A DNA stretch of 64,000 nt from assembly GCA_008330645.1 (NCBI GenBank), contig VLTN01000056.1, positions 1-64,000 on the forward strand, given 5' to 3'. Positions 26,788 to 37,448 of the stretch are shown piece after piece; the stretch's first letter is position 1; each line of letters starts with the position of its first letter. The notes beneath the pieces were generated by a model. The model had not been told where the DNA came from and did no database searches. It saw nothing but the letters and a program-made list of their open reading frames with translations. The position numbers and the translations under genes are program-made. This DNA comes from Cafeteria roenbergensis (Eukaryota; Sar; Bigyra; Bicosoecida; Cafeteriaceae).

Positions 26788-27237
26788 CTACTCAAACCGT
26801 AAAGTTAGTTTTTCGTTAATTTCTTTCTGTGTCATTTCTTGGTTTCTCTCTTCATCTCTCTCCTCATCTCTTTCTTTGTCTCTTGCAATGCTCTTTGTTT
26901 TCCGTTTGATCTTTCTCACGTGCATGTGAGCAACACAACAACATTTCCCTTTATTCTCACAATCAAAATGAACATAATCTCCATCATCCAATGGAGCTAT
27001 AAAATTGTGATACAGTAGCCTGTGAAGGGCTAATTTGGCATCTCTAATAGAAAAGTTAATATATATTGTTTTCCGTTTTTTTACTGATCCTTTCCATAGA
27101 ACACATTCATTTCCAAATAAACTTTTTCCTGTTCTTTTTACAATTCTCTTTAAATCACCATAAAGTAGCTTTTTTTTTGCTTTTACATCCTTTCTTTGTT
27201 TAAATAGTAATTCTTCTAATAGTTCTTCTTTATTCAT
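26788..27237 (-). CDS. HNH-endonuclease-like zinc-loop protein
   Basis: 149 residues. The centre follows the pattern of HNH/recombination-endonuclease zinc loops: ECVLWKGS, then ALHRLLYHNFIAPLDDGDYV, then HFDCENKGKCCCVAHMHV. The usual second His of the HNH core is not obvious (HFDC in place of H-x-C), so it may be a binding rather than cutting version. Lys-rich ends, with an Asp/Glu/Arg repeat (DKERDEERDEERN). It is second from the right end, on the minus strand. Confidence 0.55.
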   Translation of the reverse strand: MNKEELLEELLFKQRKDVKAKKKLLYGDLKRIVKRTGKSLFGNECVLWKGSVKKRKTIYINFSIRDAKLALHRLLYHNFIAPLDDGDYVHFDCENKGKCCCVAHMHVRKIKRKTKSIARDKERDEERDEERNQEMTQKEINEKLTLRFE

Positions 27238-27254
27238 TATGTAATTAGTATATA

Positions 27255-27491
27255 TTATTTTAAATCTACATCAAAACAATAAAGTTTAATATTTAATAAT
27301 CCATTATGTTGTGAAGCCATCGTATAAAATACGCTGTCAAAATGTTTAAAATCTATTTTTTTTCGTGCAAGATGTATTACTGCATCTCTATCTTTCTCAT
27401 TACAAGTTATATGAACTTTCATTTTCATTTGTAGTGTTGGTTTAAATTCAACTAATGGGTCAAGTTCTGATAGTGTAAATATATGTTTCAT
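27255..27491 (-). CDS. small hypothetical protein, last gene of the element
   Basis: 78 residues (MKHIFTLSELDPLVEFKP; later HITCNEKDRDAVIHLARKK). No family recognised. Its ATG (27491) lies at the inner end of the right TIR, mirroring the gene at 9547. The coding sequences differ right after the ATG, so the shared repeat supplies promoter and start codon to two unrelated genes. Confidence 0.6.
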   Translation of the reverse strand: MKHIFTLSELDPLVEFKPTLQMKMKVHITCNEKDRDAVIHLARKKIDFKHFDSVFYTMASQHNGLLNIKLYCFDVDLK

Positions 27492-28426
27492 ATGTAGTAA
27501 TTATACATTTGATACCACGATTAAAAAACGAATCGCCTTTCACTTACCTCTCACTTATTCTATTTCCCTCTTTCTTGTTCACACAATCCACTCTTTCTAT
27601 GTATTGATTCTCTATGTAGAAACTCCTCTATTTTCTCTATCTATGTTCACTTTTCCCCATACCACCCCCCTCTGTTCCCCCTCCAAAATTCTCTCTCTCT
27701 TTATAAAGCGAAATCAAAAAACGTATATATTAACCACTTTTTCACTTTTTCCCTGTTTTCACACCCCTAAAACTTTTTCCTATCATTTTTTCATAAAATA
27801 TGCTTTTTCTATATAAATTATTTTTTTATGGTGAAATCAGTGAAATAGTGAAATATTAGTCAGTATGTACTCTTTTTTTAGTTCACTTTAGAAATATTTT
27901 TAGCGAAATCTAGTGAAATCTCTTTATTATTTTTTTCTTATTATTTCATCCCTCTATTTCCCCCTCCATTTATTCCCCTCTTTTAATAGTGAAATCAAAA
28001 AACGTATATATTAACCACTTTTTCACTTTTTCCCTGTTTTCACACCCCTAAAACTTTTTCCTATCATTTTTTCATAAAATATGCTTTTTCTATATAAATT
28101 ATTTTTTTATGGTGAAATCAGTGAAATAGTGAAATATTAGTCAGTATGTACTCTTTTTTTAGTTCACTTTAGAAATATTTTTAGCGAAATCTAGTGAAAT
28201 CTCTTTATTATTTTTTCTTATTATGATCTTCTTTCTAGATTCCACTATTATTTTTCGACATGACCATATTCGCAAAATTAAAGATCGTTTCACTCTTAAT
28301 TTCGCACCCCCATCATGAAGTATCTCAATAGCAGTTGACCCAAAGAATTATCAAGAGGAAAAGAGCGGAGCGACATTTTCGATATATGATTGAAAGAGAG
28401 GAGATTTATCGACTCTGGGGGGGGGG
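27489..28426 (-). repeat. right terminal inverted repeat (938 bp)
   Basis: Reverse complement of 8612-9549 with no difference found in the stretches compared. It ends in G10 at 28417-28426, followed by GCAGT. It holds the mirror image of the 281-bp tandem duplication at about 27709-28221. Confidence 0.95.
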
Positions 28427-28431
28427 GCAGT
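28427..28431. repeat. target-site duplication, right copy (GCAGT)
   Basis: Matches 8607-8611. The flanking bases differ on the two sides, so the duplication is five bases long. Confidence 0.85.
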
Positions 28432-29577
28432 CGGTGGCAGAGCGGCATCCAAGTCCGCCAGCAGGTCGCCCGGACAACCTTCCGCCAATCCTGCAGCGAC
28501 CCGAAACTTCGTCCGAACAGCAGAGCGGGCAGGGTAGCGTCGGAGAAACTGCCTGCCATGCTGAGGCCAGCTTGCGTCGGCTGAGCTGGCACAGCGGTCG
28601 AATGGACAGGGCGCGCCAGAACAGTGCAGACTGTCGCCGCTCTCGCTGCCTCCAATGCCAACGTGAACGTCCACGCTCAGCGACCACCGTTTGCACCCGC
28701 TAGGCGCTGCAACGCCGCCAGCCCTGGTGTCGCTTGCAAAGCGCCGCAGCGTGTTTGTCACGTACCCCAAGCGCGCACCGTCGTGCGACGAAAACGCCAC
28801 GATCCCCAAGCGTGCCCGGAAGCTGTCGCTGCCATCGGGAAGGGGGCAGGCTCGGACCTCAGCGTCGCGCCTCGTGGGCTCGACGGCCTCTGGGGCAGGC
28901 CCGGCGAGCTGGAGCAGGGCCGCCCGCCCCGCAGACGATGCCGCGATCGCCTCTGGCTCCCAGTGCCTTTGCGCGGCCAGCATGCAGCGGGGGTGCGCTG
29001 GTGGGTCGCCAGCAGCCCCACCAACTCGTGGGATGCTCACAGTTTCTGGCCTTTGGTCGGGCCCCTCGTTGTCTCCGCGCAGGTGTGTCTTGGCCACCTG
29101 TCGGGCCTTGGCAAGCACCAATGCCGCACACAACCTCTTGTCCGCCGAGCCCAGGTGGGTGCAGATGGAGCTGTCGCTGATGTCGCGAATGTGCTCGGCG
29201 GCCGCGCCGGAAACCCCGTTGCTTGCGTTGACTGCGAAATGCGCAGCCATACTCTTCTTCCCGGGTATGGTGAAGACGTGCCTGATCCAGCGTTGGTTCG
29301 CCTGCCCGCTTAGAAGGCTGAGCATCGAGTAGTGGCCGCGGCCGCCTGCACGAACCTCGTGGGGGCTGAGCCACGACTGCACGCCCCTCCCGTCGAGCAC
29401 CGCTATGTTGCTAGCCAGCGTGCCAAGGCCCGCAGCTGCAAGTGCCAGAGCCTGCAACACAGACATGCCAACGGGGCGCCCGGCCGGGGTCAGCGGCAAC
29501 CCGAGGGGCTCGCGACGTGTGTTGCGGTGCAAGCGCATCGGAGCAGCAGAGCCGGGAGTGTGCGGCCGCAAATGCAC
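28432..29577 (-). CDS. 5' half of the host gene split by the virophage-like element
   Basis: Open from ATG 29577 to the element junction and in frame with 7751-8611 across one copy of GCAGT. An inner ATG at 29466 begins a hydrophobic stretch (MSVLQALALAAAGLGTLASN) that could be a signal peptide or anchor, so it may be the true start. The rest is not recognised; Cys and His are scattered, and HFAVNASNGVSG has a possible N-glycosylation site. The frame continues into the element for ~25 codons only by chance. Confidence 0.6.
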
Positions 29578-29898
29578 CCGCCGGCCTCCTCGCAGCCCAA
29601 GGATCAGCCGCGCGCGCGTGAGAGGGAGATAGAGAGGGAGACCGAGGGAGAGAGCAAGTGGAGGTGCGGCGTGGGGGTCGCTTGCCTTTCAATGGCGAGT
29701 CTGCAATGATTGAGGGCGGGTGTTGGGTGCTCAGACCTGCTGCGAGGAGCTCGCGTTGCGCGGCTGTCGCCACTCAAATCAACATCGGGGACTGGGCTGG
29801 CCGTCCCTTGGCTCTGACACGACGGGAATCGCGGCTGTTGGGGCGCTGGGTTGGAGGGGAGGCAGGCGACTGGCTCGGGCACAGGCTAGTGCGGATGC
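29578..29898. other. intergenic: promoter of split gene and 3' end of ACLY
   Basis: Contains a GA-rich run (about 29620-29655) and no supported gene. It must hold the split gene's promoter and the ATP-citrate synthase 3' UTR. Confidence 0.5.
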
Positions 29899-32800
29899 TC
29901 AGACGTCGACGTCGGGAAGCACGTAGGAAATGTCGTCCGTTGGATGGCGGTACAAGCCCTGCTTGAGGCGCTTCTGGTCGAGGAAGTGGCCCATAAGGCC
30001 GATGGAGCGGCCGAGGACGAACAGACCGTTGAGGCACCCCTGGGCGATCGAGTTGTCGGCCTCCTCGCGCGTGAACGCGCCGCAGCTGCGCAGGAGGTCC
30101 ACGAAGCATGCGGCGATGCAGCCGTCCACGTTGAGGATGAGGTTCGCCTTCTTTTTCACGGTGAGGGCCTCCACCTGAAGCGCAAAGTCGAGCACAGGAG
30201 TCTCGCGGAAGTGCTCCTTCGCGAAGGCCTTGACCAGTTCCACACGCTTGTCCGGGTTGTGCACGGACTTGACCTTGTGGCCGATGCCGGGGATGAGCTT
30301 GCGCTGCCTGCGCATGTCCTCGATGAACTCTGCGGGCGTGAAGCCCTCGTCGATGGCCGTGGAAAACGCGGCAGCCGCGCCGTCGAGCGCCCCGCCGAAG
30401 CGCGGGCCGATGGTGAGAAGTCCCGACGCGAGGGAAGACACGAGGTCCTTTCCTGCACGGGCGGCCACGATGGTGTTGTGAGCCCCAGCCACTGCGGGGC
30501 CGTGGTCAGCCGTGATGACCAGCACAATGTCAATGAATCGCGAGGCGTACTCGGGCAGGCGGCGCTTGAACCACAGCAGGCTGACAACACCGCCCACGCC
30601 CACATCGCGCTGGACCACTTCAGAGATGGGGAGGCCGGCATAGAGGAGCTCCTCGCCGCGGTCGTCGGAGATGGTGGAGATGAAGTTGGCTGGCTTGCGG
30701 ATGATGCCGAGCTGCTTGGCCCACTGGAAGTCCATGGGGATGCGGCGGGGAGGCACTTCAGCCACGGGCTTGACGTCGCCTGCGCGGAGGAGGCCCTGGT
30801 AAGTCGCGCGCACGCAGCCGACGAAGTCGTTGAAGTTGTCGGGAACGACGGCGCCGGCAGCCTTGAGGGCAGCGTTCTTGGCGTCGGCAGTCTGGGCGGC
30901 CGAGTTGGCCAGCGCGCCGGCGTGGCCGAATTGCACCTCATACGGGAACACCTTGGCGCACGTTCCAATGCACCAGGCCACGAGGGGCTTGCTGATGCGG
31001 CCGTCGCGGATGGCCGCGGCGACCTCGTACTCGTCGGTGCCGCCCACCTCGCCCAGGAGCACAAGCATTTTGACGTCCGGATTCATCTCGTAACGCAGGA
31101 GATGGTCGATGAAGCGGCTGCCGGGGTAGCGGTCCCCCCCGATGGCAACGCCCTCGGCGACGCCGTCGGCGTGCTGGGCCATGATGTTGTTCAGCTCGTT
31201 GGACATGCCACCGCTCTTGGAGACGTAGCCGACGCAGCCGGGGCGGTAGAGCTTGGCGGCAATGACGTTGTCTATCATGCCAGCCGTGTTGCCGATGCGG
31301 AAGCAGCCCGGCTTGATGCCGCCGACCGTTGCCGGTCCGATGAGGGCCACCCCCTTGGCCTCCGCCTCAGCAATGAGAATGCGGGACTGGCGCTCGGGAA
31401 CTCCCTCTGCGATGATGGCGACGGACCGCACCAGGGGCGGGTCGGGCCGGATGGCCTCCATGGAGACGTCAAACGCGGAGCGGTAGGACGCGAAGTTGAC
31501 AAGGACGTCCGCGTCAGGGTGCTTGCGGAAGGCGTCCGTGACAGAGGGGTAGACGGGCACAAGGATCTCCGAGGGGCCCCAGTAGAACTGGTGCTGGTGG
31601 GCGCCCGCGAAGGGGAAGACGATGGCCGCGACGGACGGCGTGTCCCGGCGGCACATGAAGTCGAAGTCGAGCATCGACTGCACGGCGCGGGTCTGCATGC
31701 CAAAGACCACGCAACGAGTCGAGGCGTCGAACAGCTCCCACGGCGCCTTCTTCACCAGGGTTGGGGCCCCCGTGGGGGACACGGCGTCCACGCGGCCCTG
31801 CGCCGCTGAAATGCGGCCCGCCGTCTCGGCAGCGGCGGCTGCCTCGGAGCGGGGGGGGGTGCGAGCAGGCACGCCGGACGACGCCTTGGCGGCGGGGGCG
31901 GCTGCTGCTGCAGCGGGGGCAGCGGGGGTGGCGGCGGCGGCAGCGGCAGCGGCGCCGCTGGGCGGGGGCGCAATCATGGAGGTCAGGCCTGCAGCGTCGT
32001 CGTCAGTGAACTCGACCACGGCGAGGCCGTCGGCGGGCAGGCCGAGGGCGAGCGGGACGATGGCGGTGATGTGCGTGCGCGGCCCGAACACGCGGATGGG
32101 GAGGCCGATGCTGCTGCCGAGCGCGCGCATGCGGCGGAGCCCTTCCTCGTAGTTGGGCCCGCCGCGGCGCACCCACACGGACACGTTCTGCTCCCGGAGC
32201 TCGACTGCGGCGTCCACGAGGGCGCGCATGATGCCCTTGAAGGTCTTGGCCACGTCGGTGAAGTTTGCGATGCCGCCGCCAACGATGAGCACCTTGTCCT
32301 GACCGTCGGTGCGAGGGTGGCGGGTCATCAGGGACAGGACAGTGCGGGCGTACTCGTACGTTACGTCCTCGGTGGGGGCGCCGCTGTACTCGCCGTAGTT
32401 GGCAAGCTCCGACCCGAAGCCGAGGTCGGCGATGGTGTCGGCGTACACTACGGACGCCCCGCCGCCGGCAACGAGGGTCCAGATGCGGCCCTTGGGGTTA
32501 AGCACGGTGAGCTTGAGCGAGGCGCCCGTCTTGGCGTCCAGGGAGCGGATGTACGCCTCCTCGGGCGTCTCCTTGGCGCCCCACGGCGGGGGGAACTCCA
32601 CGCCGGCCCAGTGCTTGCGGCAAAGGAAGTGCGCAGCTTCGTCGAGCTTGGCGGCCATGTCAAGAGGAGAGATCGAGGAGGTGTCCTCGCCCGTCATCAC
32701 GAGAGGGTTGATCTCCAGGTAGCAAAAGTGCAGCTCGCGGTACACGCGCACCAGAGCACTGAGGAAACGCGCCAGGGCGGAGCGCCTCGCCTCGGGAACG

Positions 32801-33616
32801 CCGCCCAGGAGCGTCTCCCGGATGGCACTCTCGCTGGCCTCGGCCCCAACGGGGACAGCCAGCCTGACGGCCTTGGCGTCGACGTCGCCAACGTCCACGC
32901 CTCCCTGCGGCACGCAACGCAGCGCTTGGTTGCGCCAAAGAGCAGGAAGGGAGGAGGTGGTGAAGGGGGGGGGGGGGACTCGGGCGCGGGCGCGCGCGCG
33001 TGGGGTGGGGGCAGTGCGCAGTTGAGGCGAGCAGCGCGGGCCTTGGGCGACTCGTGACACCGGGACGCACGCTCAGCGCGATGAGGGAACTGGCAGTCTC
33101 ACCCCCGGCCGCCTCCCCGACGCCGCAAGCCCCCGCCACGCCCAGACTCACCTCGTGGTAGAAGAGGATCTCGTCCGCTTCGCGGATGGACTGCACGCAG
33201 ACGTAGTACTCGTCAGTGGGCGCGTGCGGCAGGAAGGGCTCCACGATGAAATGCTCGAGCCTGCCGGTCACGCCGTCAACCTCGATGGAAGTGCCGGCGC
33301 GCTCGGAGATCCAGGCCTTGGCATCCTCCCACGTCGCGTCCAGGAGCAGGAGGCCCCCCTTTCCGCGGCGCTTGATGAGCTGGTCCGGCTTTACGACCAA
33401 GCGGCAGCCCGGCAGCCACGGGTTCTTGACCTCGGCTGTGGCAAAGTCCACCCACGGCTTGCCTGCTTCGGCGGGCAAGCCCGTGGGGCTGCCGGAGAAG
33501 CGGACAGGGATGCTCGCGCAGCGAATCGCCAGCTTGAGCTCGCCGCCAGTTGCCTCTTCCACGAAGCGCCTCATCAGCATCTTCCCATCGGCCTCGCGAA
33601 TGGCGCGCTGTGCCAT
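29899..33616 (-). CDS. ACLY: ATP-citrate synthase (single-chain type), two exons
   Basis: Exons 33616-33152 and 32904-29899 give 1156 residues. The splice joins YHE to GGVDVGDVDAKA, a stretch strongly conserved in animal ACLY. The first part is the ATP-grasp/citrate-binding half; after an Ala/Pro-rich linker (~520-570) come the CoA-binding domain, the catalytic His in QFGHAGA (~815) and the citrate-synthase-like end (GIGHKVKSVHNPDKR, GRSIGLMGHFLDQ). It makes cytosolic acetyl-CoA from citrate, CoA and ATP for lipid synthesis and acetylation. The fused animal-type form is used here rather than the split fungal/plant form. Confidence 0.96.
32905..33151 (-). other. intron of ACLY (247 bp)
   Basis: Donor GTGAGT after CACGAG, acceptor CCGCAG before GGAGGCGTG, phase 0. 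Supported by protein similarity on both sides. Confidence 0.9.
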
Positions 33617-34624
33617 GACTTTCGATAGGCTGGTCCCGACCGAGGTCGCTGCGCGCTGCTGGGGTGCGGGCGAGTGCGCGCGCGGGGCCGGGCGCGCGCA
33701 AGATCTGAGCGCGCCGCCCGCCGATCACCTCTGCCCGAAAGAGGCTGTCGTGACAGGAACAGAGTTGGCGCGCCGAGAAGGGCCGCCGAGCTGCCTTGAC
33801 CCCCCGACCCGGACAGCGCGCCCGCGATTCGGCTCGAGGCCGGCTTGCGCGAGATGCCGGGCCGGCGGGTCACTTCGGGGGCGCAGCACGGGGCGCCAGC
33901 GGGGGCGCGGGAGCAGCGTCGGCGTTCGGCCCAGCGGATGGCCCGCAGCTGCCCGCAACACCTCGCAACAAAAGGGCAAGCCAACTCTGCATCTGCAATC
34001 GCGACTCGCGCCGGCGGCCGCCGCAGCGGCGCGGCTCCCTCCCCCCCCCCCCCGCCTCGGCCCGTGGGAGCCAATGCATGCGCTGGTACCACCTGCGAGG
34101 GCACACTTTGACTGGTTGGGGCGCGGCCGTCGGCGGGCGCGCTTCAAGGTTCGACGCGCTGGCTTCCGCTCCAAATGCGCGAGCAGAGACCTGCGGGGGG
34201 TTGCTGCAAGTCGGGGTGGCAGCGAATGAATTGCGTGCCGCGCACGGAGAAGCTACCGTAGCCGCAAGCTGCCACGACCCCTCGCAAAATCACACGCCAA
34301 AACCCTGTGCGCGCCGTGGGAGCACCGCGCCGACGCGGGGGGAAGCACGCAACACGCGCGGAGCTCGCGCGCTCGAGGGCTTGTGCCGCGCGCTCGCGCA
34401 GTCCGTGCCAGCGCAACCCCGCGGAGAGCGCTCGCGCACTTCGCCTTGTGCTGTCTTCCCCCGGGACGAAACGATGGCCAACGCTTGGCGACGCGCGAAG
34501 GCGGGCCCTTGCCGACAGGGCAGCATACTGGGCTGTTCGAAAAACGAGCAGCATTGTTTCGAAAGGCTTTGTGCACGAGGACGCACAACGCAGCCCTCAC
34601 GGCGAACGCAAGCATGCTCAGCCG
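33617..34624. other. intergenic, no supported gene
   Basis: About 1 kb between the ACLY start and the Mo25 stop, both minus strand. It is GC-rich, with a C-run near 34040. Several open frames exist on both strands, as expected at this composition, but none looks like a protein family. It probably holds the ACLY promoter. Confidence 0.5.
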
Positions 34625-36154
34625 CTATGCAGTGCCGGCGCCACTGGCCGCGGGGGCGGGGCCCGACGACTCCTCCGGGGCCGCGCGAGAGGCTTCCGCC
34701 GCCGTCGCGGAACCTGCCGACTCAGCTCCGGCCCCCGCCCCGGCCACGGCGCGGTCGTCAGAAGTCGCAGTGCCTGCTGCGCCGGCCGCAGGGTCAGCAA
34801 GGGCGCTGGGCGGGGCCGCCCCCGCAGCGGCTGCCGCGGCACCCTCGTCCCTGGCCGCCGCCGGCTCCGGCGGCACGCTGAGGCCGGTGGAGCGAGGCGC
34901 AAGGAGCTTGGCCTGGTAGTCGGCGGGCAGCTTGAGCCCCGCCTCCAGCGTCTCGATGAGGAGGGCCTTTTCGTTGTGGAAGTCGTCGTCCTGCCTGTCG
35001 TTCTGAAGGGCGCGCAAGAAGGCCACGAGCTTGTCGCGGTTTGCCATGAGCACCTCGACGATGGGCGCCGGCTTGCTGGGGTTGGCAACGAACACCTTGA
35101 GGACGTGGAACGCCTCGAACTGAATGGCAGCCTGCTTGGACCGCAGCATGGTCAGCACGGTGCGCAGGTAGCGAGTGCGCTGGATGAAGCGAACCATGAA
35201 CTCGAAGTTGTCGCGGTCCAGCAGCAGCTCCACCAGCAGCTGCAGCGCCTGCAGCTGCAGCGTGTAGCGGCTGGCGCCTGCCCACGGCTGCAGCATCCCC
35301 ATGTAGAGGGGCAGGAACGAGTCCGCGGTCGCCAGCAGGAACTCCGTCACCTTGGCCTTGTGCTCCCGCCCACGGAGGACCCATGTGAGCGTGCAGAAGG
35401 CGTCGCCCGCCACCTCAAAGTTGGGCACGGCGGTCCAGCGGCCCATGAGCTCCACGAGCTCGGGAGCGATGCCGGCCATCACGGCGGCGTGCGCCGCGCT
35501 CCGAGCAGCCTCGACTGCTGCCGCTGCCTCCGCTGCAGCGCCGGCGCTTGCGGGGGCGGCCTCGCCAGACGCTGCGGCCGCCTCGGCCTCGGCCTCGGCA
35601 ACAGCCTCGCGAACGCCCTGGGCCACAACTTCGGCCGAGTCCACCGCCTGGCGCTCCAGGGCGGCTCCCGTCTGGCCGCTGTAGAGCAGCCGCTCGTGGA
35701 CGCTCTTCACGCGGATGCTCTCCCTGATCATGGGGCCGACAGCCAGCGCCTTGGAGCGGTCCGAGTAGCACCGGAGGAAGCCAGCGATCATCTCGGGCGC
35801 AGCAGCCACCTGCGCGCTGGCAAAGCCGCAGTAGTCCCCGCGGACCAGCGCGCAGAACACCATGGACAAGTTCTTGCGAGACTCAAAGTCCATGTTGTCG
35901 ATGAGCAAGGGCAGGCGCGCAACAACCGATTTCTCCAGCCACACCTTGGCGAGCTTCTCGCACTGCGCCGGCTGCGGGTCCTTGGCGCCGTCCCCGTACA
36001 TGGTGTCCTTCAGCTTGCCCGAGTACTTGCACAACAAGTCCGCCACGCGGGCCCGGCCCGCCTCGTCCCCGTCGGCCAGCGCAAGCCACTCGTCGTGCGC
36101 CCGCAGCAGCTTGTCCGTGTAGTAGTCCGGGCCTTTCCGGAACCAGCCTGCCAT
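34625..36154 (-). CDS. MO25: Mo25/CAB39 scaffold protein
   Basis: 510 residues from ATG 36154 (MAGWFRKGPDYYTDKL). The armadillo-like helical repeats of Mo25 are clear: ESRKNLSMVFCALVRGDYCG, FEVAGDAFCTLTWVLRGREHK, RDNFEFMVRFIQRTRYLRTVLTMLR and FEAFHVLKVFVANPSKP. Mo25 binds STRAD/LKB1 and GCK-type kinases as a scaffold and activator. An Ala/Glu-rich insert (~170-215) replaces a short loop, and an Ala/Pro-rich tail of ~70 residues extends the family's usual ~340. The frame continues upstream of 36154, but that part is not conserved. Confidence 0.93.
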   Translation of the reverse strand: MAGWFRKGPDYYTDKLLRAHDEWLALADGDEAGRARVADLLCKYSGKLKDTMYGDGAKDPQPAQCEKLAKVWLEKSVVARLPLLIDNMDFESRKNLSMVFCALVRGDYCGFASAQVAAAPEMIAGFLRCYSDRSKALAVGPMIRESIRVKSVHERLLYSGQTGAALERQAVDSAEVVAQGVREAVAEAEAEAAAASGEAAPASAGAAAEAAAAVEAARSAAHAAVMAGIAPELVELMGRWTAVPNFEVAGDAFCTLTWVLRGREHKAKVTEFLLATADSFLPLYMGMLQPWAGASRYTLQLQALQLLVELLLDRDNFEFMVRFIQRTRYLRTVLTMLRSKQAAIQFEAFHVLKVFVANPSKPAPIVEVLMANRDKLVAFLRALQNDRQDDDFHNEKALLIETLEAGLKLPADYQAKLLAPRSTGLSVPPEPAAARDEGAAAAAAGAAPPSALADPAAGAAGTATSDDRAVAGAGAGAESAGSATAAEASRAAPEESSGPAPAASGAGTA

Positions 36155-36680
36155 GTCTGCGACCCCGAGCGCAAGGCCTGGAGCTCGGGCTTGGCACTGC
36201 GGGAGTGCTAGGCGTCCGCCCTGCCGGCTGCGCCACGGCCTCGGCGCCGGCTCCGGGGCGCAGAGGCGCCAGCAAGGCGCCGCCGCCGATCGTTCTGCGC
36301 CAGAGCCTCGCTGCAGCTTGTATATTTGCCGGAGCGAAAAACATTCAGGGCGCGGCCGCCTGCGCTGGGCACCGGCGCCGCGCGGCTCGCTCCGCAGGTG
36401 CCGCGATCGCCCTTCGCGCCGTCCCTGAGGGAAAGGAGCGGGGGCGCTTGTGTGTGTTTGACACCGCTCGCGCCAGCTGCCTCGCCGCGCTCGCCGCCGC
36501 CGCCGCTGCCGGCCGTGCTTGAAGCGCAAATTGCAGACAGCGGCAACAAGAATCTGGTCGATCGCTGCCGGAGGCGCAACCGCCGGGCGGGAGCATCTGG
36601 CGCCGCAAGCGCACCACGCACCCCGGTGGCGCTGCCCCTGCGTGAGTCCCGCAAAGACCCGCTTGGACGCGCACGACTCC
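36155..36680. promoter_or_regulatory. divergent promoter region, Mo25 / EGF-like gene
   Basis: 526 bases between two divergent starts. One TATA-like stretch (TTGTATATTTG, about 36317-36327) stands out in the GC-rich sequence. Confidence 0.45.
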
Positions 36681-37448
36681 ATGAAGCGCGCTCTTCTGCT
36701 CATCGCGCTGCTGGCGCTCTCGGCCGGCTGCTGCTTGGCATCTCCGGTGGCACAGGATCCAAAGCCAGCCGCCGACGCCGCCGCGTGCGCAGCCCTCGGG
36801 TGCGACAATGCATCCACTGTCTGCGACCTTGCCAGCCAATCGTGCCTGTGCCGACGGGGCTTCGAGCGGCCCAAGGCCGAGCAAATCCGTGAAAATCCCA
36901 TGTTCTTCACCCACATGCGCCTCCCCGTCAAGGAGGGGGAAGCTCGCGGAGACCCAAGCCAGTGGGAGTTCCCGGAGCCGAATGCAACGCATTGCTGGGA
37001 CGTGGACGAGTGCGTCAGAGGGGGCTGCGCCGACGGCTGCCAAAACTTGCCCGGCAGCTTCCTGTGCGAGTGCCCCATCCCGGGAACCAGAGCCGTGCTC
37101 CACCACCAGCGACGCACTAGCGCCGATATCGAGGCCGGGGACAATGCAGTGTGTGCTGACGTGGACGAGTGCGCCCAGCAAGACGGCACGACCCACGAGT
37201 GCGCGGAAAGCGCCACGTGCGTGAACCTCGATGCTGCCTCCGCGGAGGTCCTGCCCCGGCACCCGTTGACCGGCGAGGCCGTGGGCTACAAGTGCGAATG
37301 CACGGGAGATACGACCCCGCACCCTGTCCTCAACGGCCTTACGCCGCACGGCTGCGTGCCGCCTGGCGCGCTGCCTGGACCCTGCGGCGACGACGCCGAC
37401 GCAGCCACTCCCGACGAACCAGCCGGCTCTCGCGGGGATGAGCTCTAG
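36681..37448 (+). CDS. secreted protein with calcium-binding EGF-like domains
   Basis: 255 residues from ATG 36681, which begins a clear signal peptide (MKRALLLIALLALSAGCCLAS). Three Cys-rich units follow: an EGF-like unit (CAALGCDNASTVCDLASQ, then CLC), and two that open with the calcium-binding signature DVDEC (~114 and ~160). No membrane anchor or GPI signal is seen, so it is likely secreted or matrix-bound. An in-frame ATG at 36519 lies before the signal peptide and is rejected. Confidence 0.82.
   Translation: MKRALLLIALLALSAGCCLASPVAQDPKPAADAAACAALGCDNASTVCDLASQSCLCRRGFERPKAEQIRENPMFFTHMRLPVKEGEARGDPSQWEFPEPNATHCWDVDECVRGGCADGCQNLPGSFLCECPIPGTRAVLHHQRRTSADIEAGDNAVCADVDECAQQDGTTHECAESATCVNLDAASAEVLPRHPLTGEAVGYKCECTGDTTPHPVLNGLTPHGCVPPGALPGPCGDDADAATPDEPAGSRGDEL

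Larger units (their letters stand above)
8612..28426. mobile_element. virophage/Polinton-like element (EMALE type), looks whole
   Basis: A 19,815-bp AT-rich block in GC-rich DNA, bounded by 938-bp inverted repeats and a 5-bp duplication. It encodes an rve integrase, protein-primed DNA polymerase B, SF3 helicase, adenain-type protease, FtsK/A32-type ATPase, penton and double-jelly-roll major capsid protein. This is the full hallmark set shared by mavirus, Cafeteria EMALEs and Polintons. No breaks were seen in the core genes, and the terminal repeats agree at every place compared, so the insertion is recent or has been kept uniform by conversion. Mavirus-like elements integrate into Cafeteria and respond to the giant virus CroV; nothing in this sequence shows whether this copy is active. 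Confidence 0.93.

Noticed and set aside
28351-28431. Continuation of the host frame into the element
   Set aside because: Translation of TIR sequence; chance read-through at the junction.
29944-31809. 621-residue plus-strand frame opposite ACLY
   Set aside because: ACLY is certain on the minus strand; this is a GC-driven antisense frame.
33796-34881. Long frame between ACLY and Mo25
   Set aside because: Arg/Pro/Gly-rich with no ordered stretch, and overlaps the Mo25 end.
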